Positions 35,094 to 44,968 are shown, counted from the stretch's first letter. The stretch is DNA of 64,000 bases from Putridiphycobacter sp045107045 (GCA_045107045.1 JBGCFR010000020.1:18202-82201), one strand, 5' to 3'. The notes: generated by a model from the sequence alone, not told the origin. Numbers and translations: made by a program.

Positions 35094-36518
35094 ATGAAAG
35101 AAAAAACAATAATCATTGGAGCTGGACCTGCAGGAATGAGCTGTGCTTATGAACTCAAAAAAAGAGGGAAAGAAGTTGAAGTTTACGAAGCCAGTAAACA
35201 TGTTGGAGGAATGGCAAGAAGCTTTGACCTATGGGGCCAGCGGGTAGATGTTGGTCCACACCGTTTTTTTTCTAAACAAAAAGAGATTAATCAATTTTTC
35301 AATGAATTAATTGGAGATGACTTTACAATTGTAGAAAGGCACACAAGAATCTTTTACAGAAAACGGTTTTTCGAATACCCATTAAAATTAGTAAACGTCT
35401 TAAAGAACTTACCTACACTTGTTATCTTTCAAATTTTATGGTTTTTTGGATTGCAAAAAATAAAACCTAAAAAAGAGGCCAAAAACTTTGAGGAATGGGT
35501 GACTAACCGTTTTGGAAAAAAGCTATTCGAAATTTTTTTTAAGCACTATACCGAAAAACTTTGGGGGGTTAAATGTACTGAAATTGATGCTGATTGGGCT
35601 GCACAAAGGATAAAGACATTAACTTTAACTGGAGCAGTAAAATCAGCTATTTTTGGTAATAGTGGAAATAAACATAAAACTTTAATTGATCAATTTGCCT
35701 ATCCACAAAATGGTTCAGGTACGCTATATGAGCGAGCAGCAGATTATATTATAAATAATGGAGGTACATTGAATTTTGAAACTCCTATTAAAAGAATAGT
35801 CCTCAACCCAGAAGGGAATAAAGTAAGAGGGATTGAATTAATTAACGGAACGACTGTAGAGGCAACTTCCATTGTGTCCACCATGCCAATTACGACTATG
35901 GTAAAAGGTTTTGAGAATGTACCTGATAAGGTTTTAACAGCTGTTGATAGTCTTAAGTTTAGAAATACGATCTTAGTGTATTTAGAAGTCGATCATTCTG
36001 ATTTATTTAACGACAATTGGCTATACATCCATTCTCCTAATGTCAAACATGGTAGAATTACAAACTTCAGGAATTGGTGTCCCAGCCTTAATAGAGGAAA
36101 AAAAACAACCATTTTATGTTTAGAGTTCTGGTGTTTCGAGCATGAAAAAATTTGGACAATTGAAGAAGAACACCTTGTTAAAATGGCAAAAAAAGAGGTA
36201 CGTGAAATTAATATAATCCCCAATGATATTAAAATTCTAAATGCGCAGATTTTAAAAGTACCTAAATGTTATCCCGTATATAAAACAGGATATCAAAAGA
36301 ATATGGATATCGTTATTGAGTACTTAAATAGTATTGATGGTTTATATCCAATAGGAAGATATGGTGCTTTTAAATACAATAATCAAGACCATTCTATTTT
36401 AATGGGGCTTTTGGCAGCAGATAAGATAGCTGACAATAAACAAATTGATTTATGGAAAATAAATACAGATACAGAATACCAAGAAGATGGTAAAATAAAA
36501 GATGTACTGGTACACTAA
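35094..36518 (+). CDS. UGM-like FAD-dependent oxidoreductase
   Basis: 474 residues. The FAD-binding Rossmann motif is at the N-terminus (IIIGAGPAGMSCAYELKKRG), followed by the second flavin-contact motif (GGMARSFD). VDVGPHRFFSK and FFEYPLKLVN resemble the substrate pocket of UDP-galactopyranose mutase, but the protein is about 100 residues longer than classical UGM. Near the C-terminus, GLYPIGRYGAFKYNNQDHS is the FAD pyrophosphate-binding end. It probably acts on a nucleotide- or lipid-linked sugar, or on a polyprenoid. The reaction is not determined. Confidence 0.75.
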   Translation: MKEKTIIIGAGPAGMSCAYELKKRGKEVEVYEASKHVGGMARSFDLWGQRVDVGPHRFFSKQKEINQFFNELIGDDFTIVERHTRIFYRKRFFEYPLKLVNVLKNLPTLVIFQILWFFGLQKIKPKKEAKNFEEWVTNRFGKKLFEIFFKHYTEKLWGVKCTEIDADWAAQRIKTLTLTGAVKSAIFGNSGNKHKTLIDQFAYPQNGSGTLYERAADYIINNGGTLNFETPIKRIVLNPEGNKVRGIELINGTTVEATSIVSTMPITTMVKGFENVPDKVLTAVDSLKFRNTILVYLEVDHSDLFNDNWLYIHSPNVKHGRITNFRNWCPSLNRGKKTTILCLEFWCFEHEKIWTIEEEHLVKMAKKEVREINIIPNDIKILNAQILKVPKCYPVYKTGYQKNMDIVIEYLNSIDGLYPIGRYGAFKYNNQDHSILMGLLAADKIADNKQIDLWKINTDTEYQEDGKIKDVLVH

Positions 36519-36567
36519 AAGTGTCATACTTTATGGAACTATTTACTTTTCTTCAAATTCAATCCTC

Positions 36568-37998
36568 CTATTCTTTAACCAGTACATGCTTATAATTTTT
36601 AATGGCAAATTTAAAAGTTTCCCAAAAGTTTCGTTTTTCAGATCGGATATAAACCCTAAAATAGACAAAACCAAACCAAGCCCTAAAGAGAAAATTTGGT
36701 GGTAATTTAATGAGTCTTTTAATTAGCGGAAAGGTCCATGGCCATAGCACTGCTGTTTGGAAAAACTTCTGCAAATTCTGAAGTTCTCTTTTATGTGGTA
36801 ATTCTAATTGTGATGATAGAAAAAACGATTTATCTAATTCTTCAACAGAAAATGTAGGACTTAAATAGCCTTTTTGCAAAGCATAATCAGATAACTCTGT
36901 GCCTGGAAAAGGCGAAAAGATTGAGCACCACGGATAGTCTGCCTTAATCTTTATATTCAATTCAACTGTAGAATATGCATCTGCTAATGTTTCATCTGGT
37001 AGTCCGAGTATATTATATGTTCTAAAGGTAATGCCTGCTTCATGTAACAACTCTGCTGCTGTTATTATTTGCTTATCATCAAGCTGTTTTTTTAACACTT
37101 GATTTCTTAAGTCTTCATTTCCAGATTCTACGCCAAAAAATACAGATTGACATCCACCTTTCGCAAGGTTAAAAGCATACTCTCTGTCGGCAGCCACTAA
37201 ATCGGCTCTAACCAGACAAATAAAAGGTAACCCAACCTCTTCCCTAAACCGTTCTAAAAACTCGTATAGCCATGATCGGTTCATGCCAAATACATCATCT
37301 GCAAAGTAGATAACCTCAACTGGAGTATCTCTTTTAAGTTCTATGCATTCTTGTATAACCTCATCAATTTCACGAATCCTAACATATTTCCCTTTTCCTT
37401 TGTAGAGTGCTCTCATGGCATCTTCAAAACAAAAAGAACAGTGAAAAGGGCAGCCTCTGGATGTAATTACATTTCTAACTTGTCTTTCCTGATTTTTATC
37501 TAACGTCTGATATAAATGTCTATCTGGGTATGGATAGTAATCCATATTGTCTTGTAAACTTCTTAAAGGGTTATGTTTTACTTTGCCATCAGAATCTAGA
37601 TACGATAAGTTTGGGGTATCTAAAAAAGGAACATTATTGTCAATTGCATTTAATATGTCAAGCATTGACTCTTCTCCCTCACCTCTCACAAGATAATCAA
37701 CCCCATCCTCTCTAATAAAATCCTGAAAAAAAGTGGGATGGGCACCGCCAAATAAACTAATAACATCATATTTTTCCTTAAGTGCTATCGCCATTTTTTT
37801 TCCCCAATTATGGCTACCACTCATTACTGAAAATCCAATCACATCAGGCTTATACTTTTGAATAATCTCATCAAAATCTTCTGGCTTATGCCCAATTTCT
37901 AACTCGCATTCATGTCCATGCGATTTAATCATGGCTGATATGTACATTGGACCAACAAATTCATAATCCATATTTTGAAGAAATAACATCTTAGCCAT
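36568..37998 (-). CDS. Cobalamin-binding-domain radical SAM protein (3)
   Basis: 476 residues. The N-terminal B12-binding-like domain shows GFSVMSGSHNWGKK and LFGGAHPTFFQDF, typical loops of the base-off fold, but no DxHxxG. The iron-sulfur ligands are Cys183, Cys187 and Cys190 (RGCPFHCSFC), with SVFFGVESGNEDLRNQVLKK after them. The C-terminus is aromatic and basic, perhaps membrane-associated (WPWTFPLIKRLIKLPPNFLFRAW). Last gene of the nine-gene minus-strand operon, overlapping the GT87-type gene by eight bases. Confidence 0.85.
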   Translation of the reverse strand: MAKMLFLQNMDYEFVGPMYISAMIKSHGHECELEIGHKPEDFDEIIQKYKPDVIGFSVMSGSHNWGKKMAIALKEKYDVISLFGGAHPTFFQDFIREDGVDYLVRGEGEESMLDILNAIDNNVPFLDTPNLSYLDSDGKVKHNPLRSLQDNMDYYPYPDRHLYQTLDKNQERQVRNVITSRGCPFHCSFCFEDAMRALYKGKGKYVRIREIDEVIQECIELKRDTPVEVIYFADDVFGMNRSWLYEFLERFREEVGLPFICLVRADLVAADREYAFNLAKGGCQSVFFGVESGNEDLRNQVLKKQLDDKQIITAAELLHEAGITFRTYNILGLPDETLADAYSTVELNIKIKADYPWCSIFSPFPGTELSDYALQKGYLSPTFSVEELDKSFFLSSQLELPHKRELQNLQKFFQTAVLWPWTFPLIKRLIKLPPNFLFRAWFGFVYFRVYIRSEKRNFWETFKFAIKNYKHVLVKE

Positions 37999-39214
37999 GT
38001 TTGGAGGTATTTAATTTTAAATAGTTAAATATTAAGAATAAAAATACAAATAATAAACACCAAAACCGAGGATAGTGAATTAACAGATTGAAAGTAGGTA
38101 GCGAATTTAAAGCTGGAATATGGTGGTACTGAACAGTAAATGTAACAACTATTGCTATTAAAAATGTAATATATTGTACTGAAAAAGACAGAAGCCATTT
38201 GCTAATGAAAAGTATTGGTAAAAATAACAGCAAGAAATGATACGAAGCTGTAGCAGGGAAAATAATAAAACTCCCAACAATTCCTATTGAAATAAGTATA
38301 GGATTTAATTTATAACTGGATTTTTTTAAAAGAAAGAAAAGAATTACCCCAATTCCTAAAGCAATAGAAAACTTTAGAATAGGTTTTAGTATTGGTATAT
38401 TGATGATAGGAAATGGGTTTAGGGCATCATCCATAACAAATAAGTTATTTAGCAATGAGTCCAATGATTGGAAACCAATAGCGTACTTGCCTTGTCCAGA
38501 AAGGTTACCGTTAAGATGAGAAGAGAGTGTTCGAATGAATTGATTATATGCCAATGGATCAATTATAAAAATTAAGGCAAACACAATTAATATGACACAA
38601 AATGTTAGCGCCCATAATTTAGTTTTAGATACGTTTTTATAAAAGTAAGTCGCAAACAAAATTGGTACATATTTAATGGCAGTAGTAATTCCAAAAAAAA
38701 TCGCAGGCCATATGAATTTACTATCATAGTTATTTGACAAAACTGTATGGACTAGTATGAACGCAAGAAGCAAATATATTTGACCAAAGCTAATACAATT
38801 TGCTATTGGCAATGTAAACAAGGAAACAAAGAGCAAGGCATTAATCGCATTCGTTTTAAAATGTCTTTTTGTTTTTAAAACAATTAGAAAAAGGAGTAAA
38901 CAATTAATAACAAGCCAAATTCGTTTTGCAGTTAAAGGATTGAAAACTGTCAATGGAATCAGTAAATAAGCTGTAGGTGGCGGAAACGGTGCAAATTTAG
39001 CCCCTGCTTCTATCCCCATTTTTTTAGCGTGACTGTTAAACCAATCGTTATCATAAAATTGATGAACAGCTTCACCTTTAACAACTAGCTTTGAAGCCAC
39101 ATAATAATTATTGAAATCCGCCGGTAATTCTTCCCAACCAGGAATTATACCCCTGAAAACTAAAAATAGTCCTGCTAAAAATATAGTGCAATACTTTACG
39201 ATATCTAGCAGCAT
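37991..39214 (-). CDS. GT87/DUF2029-type membrane glycosyltransferase
   Basis: 407 residues with roughly ten membrane helices. The first extracytoplasmic loop shows ADFNNYYVASKLVVKGEAVHQFYD, with the acidic residue expected for GT-C catalysis, and FPPPTAYLLIPL, a hallmark of the GT87 (mannosyltransferase-like) family. It would use polyprenyl-phosphate sugars on the periplasmic side. It overlaps its upstream neighbour by one base (39214) and its downstream neighbour by eight. Confidence 0.8.
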   Translation of the reverse strand: MLLDIVKYCTIFLAGLFLVFRGIIPGWEELPADFNNYYVASKLVVKGEAVHQFYDNDWFNSHAKKMGIEAGAKFAPFPPPTAYLLIPLTVFNPLTAKRIWLVINCLLLFLIVLKTKRHFKTNAINALLFVSLFTLPIANCISFGQIYLLLAFILVHTVLSNNYDSKFIWPAIFFGITTAIKYVPILFATYFYKNVSKTKLWALTFCVILIVFALIFIIDPLAYNQFIRTLSSHLNGNLSGQGKYAIGFQSLDSLLNNLFVMDDALNPFPIINIPILKPILKFSIALGIGVILFFLLKKSSYKLNPILISIGIVGSFIIFPATASYHFLLLFLPILFISKWLLSFSVQYITFLIAIVVTFTVQYHHIPALNSLPTFNLLIHYPRFWCLLFVFLFLIFNYLKLNTSKHG

Positions 39215-40620
39215 TAGTTTTTCGTTTTAGAAGCGGTGAATAGCCCTTTTAAAACATAAAGCCCTTCAATGGCATGAATTTTAAATTCTGTAAAATTTGA
39301 TAACCTAGCCATCCTTTTTAAAATATATTTTGGTCTAAAATAAAAAGATCGATAAGCCTTGTTTTTTAGCTTTTGTAATTCATCTCTGCTTAGCTCCCCT
39401 GTACCAATGGTTACCTCATTACCTGATTGATCCATTACCTCCAAAGTATCATCAATTAACCCATCTGCCAAAGCTTCCTCTCTAAACGAAGTATTACTTC
39501 TAGGCACTGCTACATTAAAGGAAGCATAATCCGCATCAATAGTTTTCGCAAATTCAATCGTATTTAGTATCGATTCTTTTGATTGACCTGGTACCCCAAT
39601 TAAGAAAGTACCTAATCTTTGAATACCTATCTTTTTTGATAGAGCAAAAGTCGTTTTAATTTGATCAGTTGTATAGTGTTTTTTATAGTGTTCAAGCAAT
39701 GCATCCTCTGCCCATTCAACACCAAACATTATTAAATTACAACCTGCCGCTTTCATCAGTTTTAGTTGCTTTTCATCCACAACGTCAACTCTCGAAAAAC
39801 ACATCCAATTGATGCCGTAATCTTCTGCAATCATCCATTCTAAAACTTCTGTTGTAATGGCTTTTGACTGGTAAAAGGTTTGATCAGAAAAGTAGATGAA
39901 TTTATACCCTTTCTCTTTAAGATAAATTAATTCCGTTATAATTGACTTTGCTGTTCTTGCCGTATATGGTAAGGTGGACATAATACAGAATGTGCAAGGA
40001 TATGGACAGGCATAGTTTGTTAAAACAGTTGCCATTGGTAATGCATTCGCGAAAGGCATTCTGTAGTTTCCTTTAAACAGATGTTGTTGCGGGATGCCCA
40101 TATCCAATGGTTTCGATCGTTTACTGTCTTTTACAATTAATTCTTCATCCTTCACATAAACAATACCTTCAGCTGAATCCTTATCTTCAATAAATTGTTT
40201 AAAACCATCTATAAAAAAGTTAGTAATAATTACATTAAGCCATTGGTATCTTGTAAATTTTTCGGCATATTTTTCTAGTAAGGCATCTCCTGAACAAGCT
40301 ATAACAATATTCGGATTTTGATTTCTTACTGATTCATAAAATATACTATCTTCTATTAAAGACACAGAACCTATTTGGCCAACTATATAACCAGGGTTAA
40401 AATGTTTTATTTTTGCTAATGCCTCTTCTATACTAATTTTTTCTGCAATGCAATCCAATACCATTACTTCATATTCAGAACTAAAGAATGACGATTGAAT
40501 TAATAAATCGACTGGTTGTGGCAAATAATAAGCCTTTGAAACTTTAGAACAATAATAATCACGGATATATATCTTTTTGCCAGGAGGGTTTAAAAATAAT
40601 ATGCGTCTCGATTCCTTCAT
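39214..40620 (-). CDS. Cobalamin-binding-domain radical SAM protein (4)
   Basis: 468 residues. The N-terminal domain (RRILFLNPPGKK, QPVDLLIQSSF, YEVMVLDCIAE) is of the B12-binding type, though divergent. The cluster ligands are Cys205, Cys209 and Cys212 (NYACPYPCTFC), where ACP replaces the more usual RGCP. LIMFGVEWAEDALLEHYKKH differs from the usual GxESGS, so it may belong to a separate subgroup. It is translationally coupled with the GT87-type gene. Confidence 0.83.
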   Translation of the reverse strand: MKESRRILFLNPPGKKIYIRDYYCSKVSKAYYLPQPVDLLIQSSFFSSEYEVMVLDCIAEKISIEEALAKIKHFNPGYIVGQIGSVSLIEDSIFYESVRNQNPNIVIACSGDALLEKYAEKFTRYQWLNVIITNFFIDGFKQFIEDKDSAEGIVYVKDEELIVKDSKRSKPLDMGIPQQHLFKGNYRMPFANALPMATVLTNYACPYPCTFCIMSTLPYTARTAKSIITELIYLKEKGYKFIYFSDQTFYQSKAITTEVLEWMIAEDYGINWMCFSRVDVVDEKQLKLMKAAGCNLIMFGVEWAEDALLEHYKKHYTTDQIKTTFALSKKIGIQRLGTFLIGVPGQSKESILNTIEFAKTIDADYASFNVAVPRSNTSFREEALADGLIDDTLEVMDQSGNEVTIGTGELSRDELQKLKNKAYRSFYFRPKYILKRMARLSNFTEFKIHAIEGLYVLKGLFTASKTKN

Positions 40621-40635
40621 TCAATAATTTTCTAA

Positions 40636-41733
40636 TTATGCTGTCGTTTCAACGAATCTACTAATTTTAGAAGCCATTTCTTCTGGAATCATTGATTTAA
40701 AACAAGTCATTTCACCGTTACAAGCTTTTGCAACAGATGATTTTGGATGCAAAAAGCATGGTGAACAGCTAATATCTGCAGCTAAATTTAGCATGATTTC
40801 ACTATTTTCATACCCCACTAGTTTCGGAGATGTTGGCCCCCAAATCCCTACAGTTTTAATTCCTAAATAGTATGCCAAGTGCAGTGGCCCGGAATCATTT
40901 GTAATAAGCAGTGCGGCTGATTTTAACCTATCAGCAAAAGACTTTAAACTATGCTGACCAGCTATTATAGTTATTTTATGTGATGGAATGTCATGTTCAA
41001 TTAAATCTGCCTTGAAACTTTCCACAATTGAAAGCTCAGACTTTAACCCACTTAATTCAAATTGCCAATGAGGATGCAAAATATAAAGGTTTTTGATCAT
41101 TTGTACATACTCATGAACAGTGAATTTTCTTTGAGGTAAATAATCTCCAGCATTGATATTAATAATTACACCATTTCGATTAGTATTTGGCAAGTGAATT
41201 ACAAGATTATTTGTAGAAGTTTTACCAAACATTTCAGCTATGGCATTAGTCGCACGTCTATTGTTTAAAGAAATGAATTTCTGATTTCGAAAAGAACGGC
41301 TTTTCGAATTAAAATTAAAAGAAACACAGTGCTTTCCAATTGAAACAATCAGTCTAAATACTCCTGACAAATTCGAAGCCCTTTCCATATCCAAAATCGT
41401 GCAGTTTTTCATTTTCCAAACACCAACAATTGTTTTCATAGTGCTCGAAATAAAAGAAAAAGGATTTCTCGATTTGATATACTTTGCTTCTAGTCCTAAA
41501 AGATCAATAATGGGTTTATTCTTTTGCAAAGTAATAAAAGTGGTATCCGTTTTTTTAACACCTGTTTGATTCATCACTGTAGCAATTCTAGTTAAACTGC
41601 CAATTCCAAAAAATTTTAGTACAACAAAAGAATTAGAAGATGAGTCTTTTTTACGGCTAAATTTTAAACTGTTAAGAATGACGTAAAATGGTTTCGTTAA
41701 CCAATCAATTATAATTAATAACCGATTATTCAT
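40636..41733 (-). CDS. GT9 family (heptosyltransferase-like) glycosyltransferase
   Basis: 365 residues. The C-terminal donor domain carries LLITNDSGPLHLAYYLGIKTVGIWGPTSP, the GT9 signature for ADP-heptose or a related donor, then a cysteine-containing tail (SCSPCFLHP ... ACNGEMTCFKSM) usual in the family. The N-terminal acceptor domain is divergent. It probably adds a sugar to a lipid-linked or core glycan at the inner face of the membrane. It overlaps the upstream radical SAM gene by four bases. Confidence 0.88.
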   Translation of the reverse strand: MNNRLLIIIDWLTKPFYVILNSLKFSRKKDSSSNSFVVLKFFGIGSLTRIATVMNQTGVKKTDTTFITLQKNKPIIDLLGLEAKYIKSRNPFSFISSTMKTIVGVWKMKNCTILDMERASNLSGVFRLIVSIGKHCVSFNFNSKSRSFRNQKFISLNNRRATNAIAEMFGKTSTNNLVIHLPNTNRNGVIININAGDYLPQRKFTVHEYVQMIKNLYILHPHWQFELSGLKSELSIVESFKADLIEHDIPSHKITIIAGQHSLKSFADRLKSAALLITNDSGPLHLAYYLGIKTVGIWGPTSPKLVGYENSEIMLNLAADISCSPCFLHPKSSVAKACNGEMTCFKSMIPEEMASKISRFVETTA

Positions 41734-43106
41734 TTTGCGGAAAGCATTTTGATAATTAAACCGCTAACGGCAACTTTTGCTCGTGTTTTAAGCGTTACGG
41801 ATTGATTCTCTTTTTCTCTTTTAAGTTGTACCCTATTGTAAATATACCGAATGGCATTTTTGTAAAACTGATCTGAATATCGTCTTTTAAAATCAATTTC
41901 ACGGTCTGTTGATTCATCCCATCTAGGTTGTTTAATGATATTTGATTCTATTTCATCATACAATGGTGTTCCCTTTATTGGGTAACTTTTTGTAATCGTA
42001 AATTGGTCAGGCAATGCGTCTTCTAGATATTTTGCGGTTAGTAGAATATCCTCATATGTCTCGCCAGGATAGCCCACCATGATAAATGTACCTGTTCCAA
42101 TACCCGCTTTCCTTGTTGCAATTAATTGGTCACGCACCAAATCAACATCAACACGTCTGTCCATAGCATTAATGATTTTTTGAGAACCACTTTCTGCCCC
42201 AATCCATACCCTAATGCACCCACTCTCTTTTAACAACTGAATAATCTCATCATTCATTCGTTCAGCACGTGTGATGCATTCGTATTGAATTAGTAATCCA
42301 CTTGATTTTATGGCGGCAGCAAACTCTCTAATCCATTTATGACTAACTGTAAAAACATCATCCACAAACCAAAAACTATCCGGTTTGTAAGTATCCATTA
42401 ATTCGGTGAGTTCTTTTACTACCAATTCTGGCGACCTACGTCGATAACTTTGACCATAAACAGCTGTACTGCACCATTTACAGGTATAGGGACAGCCTCT
42501 TTGTGTACTAATATTTAAGGCACTTTTTCCATGTGCCGTTTTCCATGTTTCTAAATACTTTTCAATGGGAAACATAGCCCGATTAGGCATTGGTAGCTCG
42601 TCAATTTCTCTTACTTTCTTTCTTGGGGAATTGACAACTAATTCACCATTAAAACTATAAACAAGCCCAGTAATGGTATCTAAATTTTCACCATTAATAA
42701 GCGAAGTAATCAATTCGGATAAGGTTTGTTCTCCTTCTCCAACAATCAAAAAGTCAGCACCTGTCTTTAAATAATTTTCTTTATTGTATGTAATATCCGG
42801 TCCACCTAAAACGATTTTAGTTGCTTGCAAATCTGCCTCACTTTTTAGCCATTTAATCAATTTAATCACTTTTATTTTGGTCATTAAATTCACATAAAAA
42901 GCAATCAAATCTGGCTTTTCGGCTTTGACATATTTTCGCCATTCTAATTCGGTGGAGAAGGTCGTATCAAACCCTTCATGCAATTGATTATTTTCGTTTA
43001 AATAAGCAGAAATGTATAGCAATCCCAATGGCGGATAAGGGCGCATGATTTTTTGTTCAGTCTCATCTTCAGTCAAAAAATAACCATGTGTTAAAAGTGT
43101 CTTCAT
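41730..43106 (-). CDS. Cobalamin-binding-domain radical SAM protein (5)
   Basis: 458 residues. The N-terminus (LLTHGYFLTEDE, RPYPPLGLLYISAYL) and the core (QRGCPYTCKWC with Cys205, Cys209 and Cys212; VWIGAESGSQKIINAMDRR) closely parallel the protein at 28390-29811, so the two are paralogues. IVLGGPDITYN and GADFLIVGEGEQTLSEL belong to the B12-binding-type domain. KSYPIKGTPLYDEI lies in the C-terminal part. Four-base overlaps on both sides couple it to GT9 and to the methyltransferase. Confidence 0.86.
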   Translation of the reverse strand: MKTLLTHGYFLTEDETEQKIMRPYPPLGLLYISAYLNENNQLHEGFDTTFSTELEWRKYVKAEKPDLIAFYVNLMTKIKVIKLIKWLKSEADLQATKIVLGGPDITYNKENYLKTGADFLIVGEGEQTLSELITSLINGENLDTITGLVYSFNGELVVNSPRKKVREIDELPMPNRAMFPIEKYLETWKTAHGKSALNISTQRGCPYTCKWCSTAVYGQSYRRRSPELVVKELTELMDTYKPDSFWFVDDVFTVSHKWIREFAAAIKSSGLLIQYECITRAERMNDEIIQLLKESGCIRVWIGAESGSQKIINAMDRRVDVDLVRDQLIATRKAGIGTGTFIMVGYPGETYEDILLTAKYLEDALPDQFTITKSYPIKGTPLYDEIESNIIKQPRWDESTDREIDFKRRYSDQFYKNAIRYIYNRVQLKREKENQSVTLKTRAKVAVSGLIIKMLSAK

Positions 43107-43885
43107 TTTTTTTCCGCTACTATAATAAAGTGATCTGAAAGTCCTGAAAACACAGTAAACCTTCCAAAAATATATTCTAGTTTATTAGAAATACTTACTA
43201 GTTTAGGATGTCTTTTGGCTAAAGGTTCAAAATATGATGGTGGTATAAAAAGTGCAACCGGTTTTAATAGTTTTATATTATAGTGAGGTCGAAGTAGTTT
43301 TTTTAATTTTCTTGGTGTATGAAAGTAAGTTGGCACATTAATACCATCTACATTTACGTCTATTGCGGAATTGGTAAAACGTCGAAAAATAATCTTCCAT
43401 TTTAGTTTCAGAAATAAGTACATTGATTCCATTAACGAAAATTTAGGCATAAAAATTAAAACAACCATATTTCCTTTTACCTGTTTATTGGTTATGCTTG
43501 CAAGCACTTGCTCTAACTCATTTTCTGAAAGGCAATTGAGACCTCCAAAATTCGAAAAAATGACATCTTCAGATAGTTCTACTGAATCTATATCTTTACA
43601 ATCAAGTTGACTAAAAGAAATACTCTGAGATCTATTTTGTTTACAGACTTCAATCATTTTGAAAGAAATGTCTGTTGCTCTAACACTCATCCCTTTTTTA
43701 TTAAATTGTTCTGCATCAAAACCTGTTCCACAATTTAATTCAAAAACGGACTCGTTTTTTGTGAAAAAATCAACTTTGCGTAACCAAAAATATACCCGTT
43801 TACGTTGTAAGCTTCCTACAATACTATTGGTGAAGTTATCATCATAATTGCTCGCAGCTGTGTCAAATAGTGCTTGTCCCATCAT
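43103..43885 (-). CDS. Class I SAM-dependent methyltransferase
   Basis: 260 residues. Motif I is VFELNCGTGFDAEQF, the second-strand acid is VRATDIS, and DVIFSNFGGLNCLSE is the motif IV region. The C-terminal part (FHTPRKLKKLLRPHYNIKLLKPV, FIPPSYFEPL) resembles a common family of Bacteroidota surface-glycan methyltransferases. An O- or N-methyl acceptor is most likely, but it is unproven. The ATG follows directly on the stop of the SPASM radical SAM gene, and it overlaps the next gene by four bases. Confidence 0.82.
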   Translation of the reverse strand: MMGQALFDTAASNYDDNFTNSIVGSLQRKRVYFWLRKVDFFTKNESVFELNCGTGFDAEQFNKKGMSVRATDISFKMIEVCKQNRSQSISFSQLDCKDIDSVELSEDVIFSNFGGLNCLSENELEQVLASITNKQVKGNMVVLIFMPKFSLMESMYLFLKLKWKIIFRRFTNSAIDVNVDGINVPTYFHTPRKLKKLLRPHYNIKLLKPVALFIPPSYFEPLAKRHPKLVSISNKLEYIFGRFTVFSGLSDHFIIVAEKK

Positions 43886-44968
43886 TTAAAAAGCACTACA
43901 GCATCTACTACATCCCTGAAATAAACCACCAGCTTCATGCAAATCTCCTCTTAATTTTTTTAAAACTTGAGATGACCAAACTTGCTTTAAGTTATCAGTA
44001 TGGATATTCCCAATCGTAAGATTATAGCAGCGCCCGTGTGCTGGAATTACGCTTCCATCCGACTTAATCATTACACTATTAAATACAGCTTCACAATGCC
44101 TCCCCAATATTTTTTCTGGTTCCAAATAGTAGGTTTCAAGATCCTCTTTTTCATTTATTTCAGGTGAAAAAAACACCTTAAAAGGATAGTTAGCATCTCT
44201 AATTTCTGAAATGTCATTCAATAATTTATCAAAATTCATATTATCAAAGTTAATTTCATCAACGTTAGAGTCAGAAGAAGGATAATGTACACCCCACTGA
44301 CTCGCATTGTGAATGTCGGCGGAAATTTGACTATTAAATTGAGTATGCATAAAAGCAAACTCAGAAATCTCTAAATGTTTAAGTGATTCTATTAAAGCTT
44401 TTAAATGCCCAATATTCCACTCAGTAATGGCACAGATAACGGTTATTTTTGGACAATTTCCAGTTGCCATAAGTGCTTCAATGCCCTCTACTGCCTTTTG
44501 AAACGATTTCTTATGTCCTCTAATTTCATTGTGAATGTCCTGAGGTCCATCTAAAGAAATGTAAAGTTCATTTAAACCAACCTCCGACAATTGAATCGCT
44601 TTTTGTCTTAAAGTTAATGCATTAGTGGTTAACGTAGTATAGATATTATTCTCTTGGGCATAAGCTAAAGACTCTATTAATTGAGGATATACTAATGGTT
44701 CTGTAAACGCATAACCTAATTTAGCGTTAGGGTAATATTTAGCTGTTTGGTTAATTACTTTTTTAACCAATGACAAAGGCATATTCAATGGGCTTGTTCC
44801 AACCAAATTTTGGGCAAAATTACTGTCTAAATTTTGAGTACCAACATCACACATTTTGCAATGCAAATTGCAAACATTATTCACACCTAACACTATCCAT
44901 TCGGGCCCAAAAGCAAAATGCTTCGGTGCTAATTTTTTATTAATATGTTTGAGTTGTTTTATCATCAA
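43886..44968 (-). CDS. Radical SAM protein with C-terminal SPASM-type cysteines (6)
   Basis: 360 residues with no B12-binding-type domain. The radical SAM motif is near the N-terminus (VCNLHCKMCDVG, CX3CX2C). The C-terminus has a SPASM-like auxiliary-cluster pattern: RHCEAV, then HGRCYN, GNIHTDNLKQVW and CSRCCSAF. SPASM enzymes modify peptides, sugars (for example aminoglycoside precursors) or proteins. No precursor-peptide gene is near, so a sugar or lipid substrate fits the locus better. The start overlaps the flippase gene by 29 bp (ATGATG gives two possible starts). Confidence 0.85.
   Translation of the reverse strand: MMIKQLKHINKKLAPKHFAFGPEWIVLGVNNVCNLHCKMCDVGTQNLDSNFAQNLVGTSPLNMPLSLVKKVINQTAKYYPNAKLGYAFTEPLVYPQLIESLAYAQENNIYTTLTTNALTLRQKAIQLSEVGLNELYISLDGPQDIHNEIRGHKKSFQKAVEGIEALMATGNCPKITVICAITEWNIGHLKALIESLKHLEISEFAFMHTQFNSQISADIHNASQWGVHYPSSDSNVDEINFDNMNFDKLLNDISEIRDANYPFKVFFSPEINEKEDLETYYLEPEKILGRHCEAVFNSVMIKSDGSVIPAHGRCYNLTIGNIHTDNLKQVWSSQVLKKLRGDLHEAGGLFQGCSRCCSAF

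Noticed and set aside
36502..36705. 67-codon plus-strand frame at the end of the flavoprotein gene
   Set aside because: Mostly antisense to the well-supported radical SAM gene at 36568-37998 and shows no family features.
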